Below, in pieces: positions 62,947 to 64,000 of a DNA stretch of 64,000 bases. Each line of letters begins with the position of its first letter. The stretch's first letter is position 1. The stretch is taken from positions 4,417-68,416 of the forward strand of contig DATGEO010000074.1 in assembly GCA_035310015.1 (NCBI GenBank). Direction: 5' to 3'. Source of the DNA: DATGEO01 sp035310015 (GTDB lineage Bacteria > Chloroflexota > Dormibacteria > Dormibacterales > Dormibacteraceae). The notes beneath the pieces are model-generated. The model was given only the letters and a program-made list of their open reading frames with translations. It made no database searches and had not been told where the DNA came from. The position numbers were made by a program, and so were the translations under genes.

Positions 62947-64000
62947 TCACCGGCGGGCTTCTTGAATCGCCTCCCACACGCGCATGGGATGGAGCGGCAT
63001 GTCGATGTGCCGCACGCCGAGGTGGGACAGCGCATCGATGACCGCGTTCTGCACCGCCGGCGTGGAGCCGATCGTGCCCGACTCGCCGACCCCCTTCGCG
63101 CCGAGCGGGTTCAGCGGCGTGGGCGTCTCCATGCTCACGGTCTCGATCGACGGGATCTCGCCGATGGTGGGTATCGCGTAGTCGATGAGGCTCGTGGTCA
63201 GCGGATTGCCATCGCCGTCGTAGACGAACTCCTCGTACAGCGCCTGCGCCACGCCCTGGGCGACGCCTCCGTGGATCTGGCCCTCGGCGAGCTTGTGATT
63301 GAGCACCGTCCCGCAGTCGTCGACCGCGATGTGGCGCACGAGACGCGCTTCCCCGGTCTCGACGTCGACCTCGACGACCGCGACGTGGCAGCCGAACGGA
63401 AATGTCTGGTCACCCTGCTCGAACTCGGCCGACGCCTCGAGCGGTCCGAGCTCGGCCCAGCTCAGCGCGGCGCCGGCCACGCCCTTCACGCCGAAGACGC
63501 CGCCATCGCGAAGCTCGATGTCGTCGCGCGCCGCCTCCAGCTTCCGCGCCGCTGCGTCCTTCCCCTTCTCGACAAGCGCGACGCACGCCCTGTGAACCGC
63601 GCTGCCTCCGAGCTGCAGCGACCGCGATCCGTACGTGCCCGCCCCATGGGGGACCGCCGCGGTGTCGCCCTGGTCCACGCGCACCGACTCGTACGGAACG
63701 CGAAGCAGCGTCGAGGCCAGCTGCGCGTATGCCGTCCAGTGGCCCTGGCCGCTGGAAGCGGTCCCTGCGCTCACCACCATCGTGCCGTCGGCGCCCACGC
63801 GCGCGGCGCCGAACTCCGAAGTCGTGAGGACCGCCGTCATCTCGACGTAAGTGCAGACCCCGACGCCGAGCTGAAGCGTGTCACCCCGGCGGCGCCGCTC
63901 CGCCTGCTGCCGCCGCAGCTCCTCGTAGCCGGCCTTGTCGAGCGCGAGCTCGAGTGCTCGCGCGTACGCGCCTGAGTCGTAGGTGATACCGGTGATGGTG
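62947..64000 (-). CDS. Xanthine dehydrogenase/CoxL-type molybdopterin-binding subunit (partial)
   Basis: C-terminal 351 residues of a large molybdenum hydroxylase subunit; the 5' part is beyond the window edge. Seen: GVGVCTYVEM, SSGQGHWTAYAQL, GSRSLQLGG, VDDCGTVLNH and the C-terminal GAKGVGESGTIGSTPAVQNAV, whose Glu is the catalytic base of the family. This fits aldehyde/xanthine oxidases and form II CO dehydrogenase-like proteins; the active-site loop that separates CoxL from the rest is not in the window. Confidence 0.88.
   Translation of the reverse strand, partial: TITGITYDSGAYARALELALDKAGYEELRRQQAERRRRGDTLQLGVGVCTYVEMTAVLTTSEFGAARVGADGTMVVSAGTASSGQGHWTAYAQLASTLLRVPYESVRVDQGDTAAVPHGAGTYGSRSLQLGGSAVHRACVALVEKGKDAAARKLEAARDDIELRDGGVFGVKGVAGAALSWAELGPLEASAEFEQGDQTFPFGCHVAVVEVDVETGEARLVRHIAVDDCGTVLNHKLAEGQIHGGVAQGVAQALYEEFVYDGDGNPLTTSLIDYAIPTIGEIPSIETVSMETPTPLNPLGAKGVGESGTIGSTPAVQNAVIDALSHLGVRHIDMPLHPMRVWEAIQEARR

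Overview
The window is high-GC bacterial chromosome with no rRNA, phage, insertion sequence or CRISPR. The organism looks like a monoderm, aerobic heterotroph. MurT/GatD (amidated peptidoglycan), a class E-type sortase with an LAATG substrate, lipobox lipoproteins, a bS22-type mini ribosomal protein and single-chain GlyRS all point to Actinomycetota, Chloroflexota or Dormibacterota (AD3). The CoxL/xanthine-dehydrogenase-type subunit at the right edge would suit Dormibacterota. That placement is inference, not proof.

Layout. 0-9.8 kb: cytidylate-kinase-like protein, dnaG-rpoD, ppdK, and a TetR-controlled MMPL exporter. 9.8-12.2 kb: small membrane and secreted proteins and a self-regulated TetR-cupin pair. 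12-17.7 kb: operon glmU-prs-CBS transporter-recO-glyS. 17.8-21.6 kb: propeller lipoprotein and lon. 21.5-24.9 kb: operon gamma-CA-ispE-murT-gatD. 25-29 kb: rpsT, holA, and the DNA-uptake genes comEA-comEC. 29-33 kb: RND exporter with MarR. 33-39 kb: YceI, LUD protein, tRNA-Gln, lipoprotein, DMT transporter-leuS-hydrolase, HIT. 39-45 kb: amidohydrolase/acyl-CoA dehydrogenase, bS22, LemA, lipoprotein phospholipase D-type nuclease, SAM hydrolase/SuoX-like pair, tRNA-Ala. 45.5-48 kb: structured leader, LAATG surface protein and sortase. 48-54 kb: adenylate cyclase-ATPase divergent from a cNMP-domain protein, rhodanese-CBS gene with in-frame UGA, NRAMP-like transporter. 54-59 kb: ABC exporter with TetR, methyltransferase. 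59-64 kb: metH and a partial molybdenum hydroxylase subunit.

Several signals go beyond routine annotation. (1) comEA-comEC and the distant secreted nuclease share one promoter design: an identical 16-bp box, exactly 21 bp, then an identical TAGCCT; the ComEC metallo-beta-lactamase domain meanwhile lacks its metal ligands. (2) A rhodanese-CBS gene carries UGA where I recall its relatives having Cys, with a SECIS-like hairpin just downstream. (3) An 18-bp imperfect palindrome occurs as pairs spaced exactly 42 bp in three intergenic regions, and an unrelated GGATAC-loop hairpin pair has the same 42-bp spacing. (4) Many genes have a TANNNT -10 box 6-7 nt before the start codon, implying leaderless transcripts. 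(5) Several genes have no usable AUG/GUG/UUG where conservation demands a start (glmU, recO, NRAMP gene, possibly rpoD and the SAM hydrolase). (6) The surface-protein leader can fold so that it either hides or frees its Shine-Dalgarno sequence. (7) The cyclase and its divergent cNMP-domain neighbour have overlapping -10 boxes.
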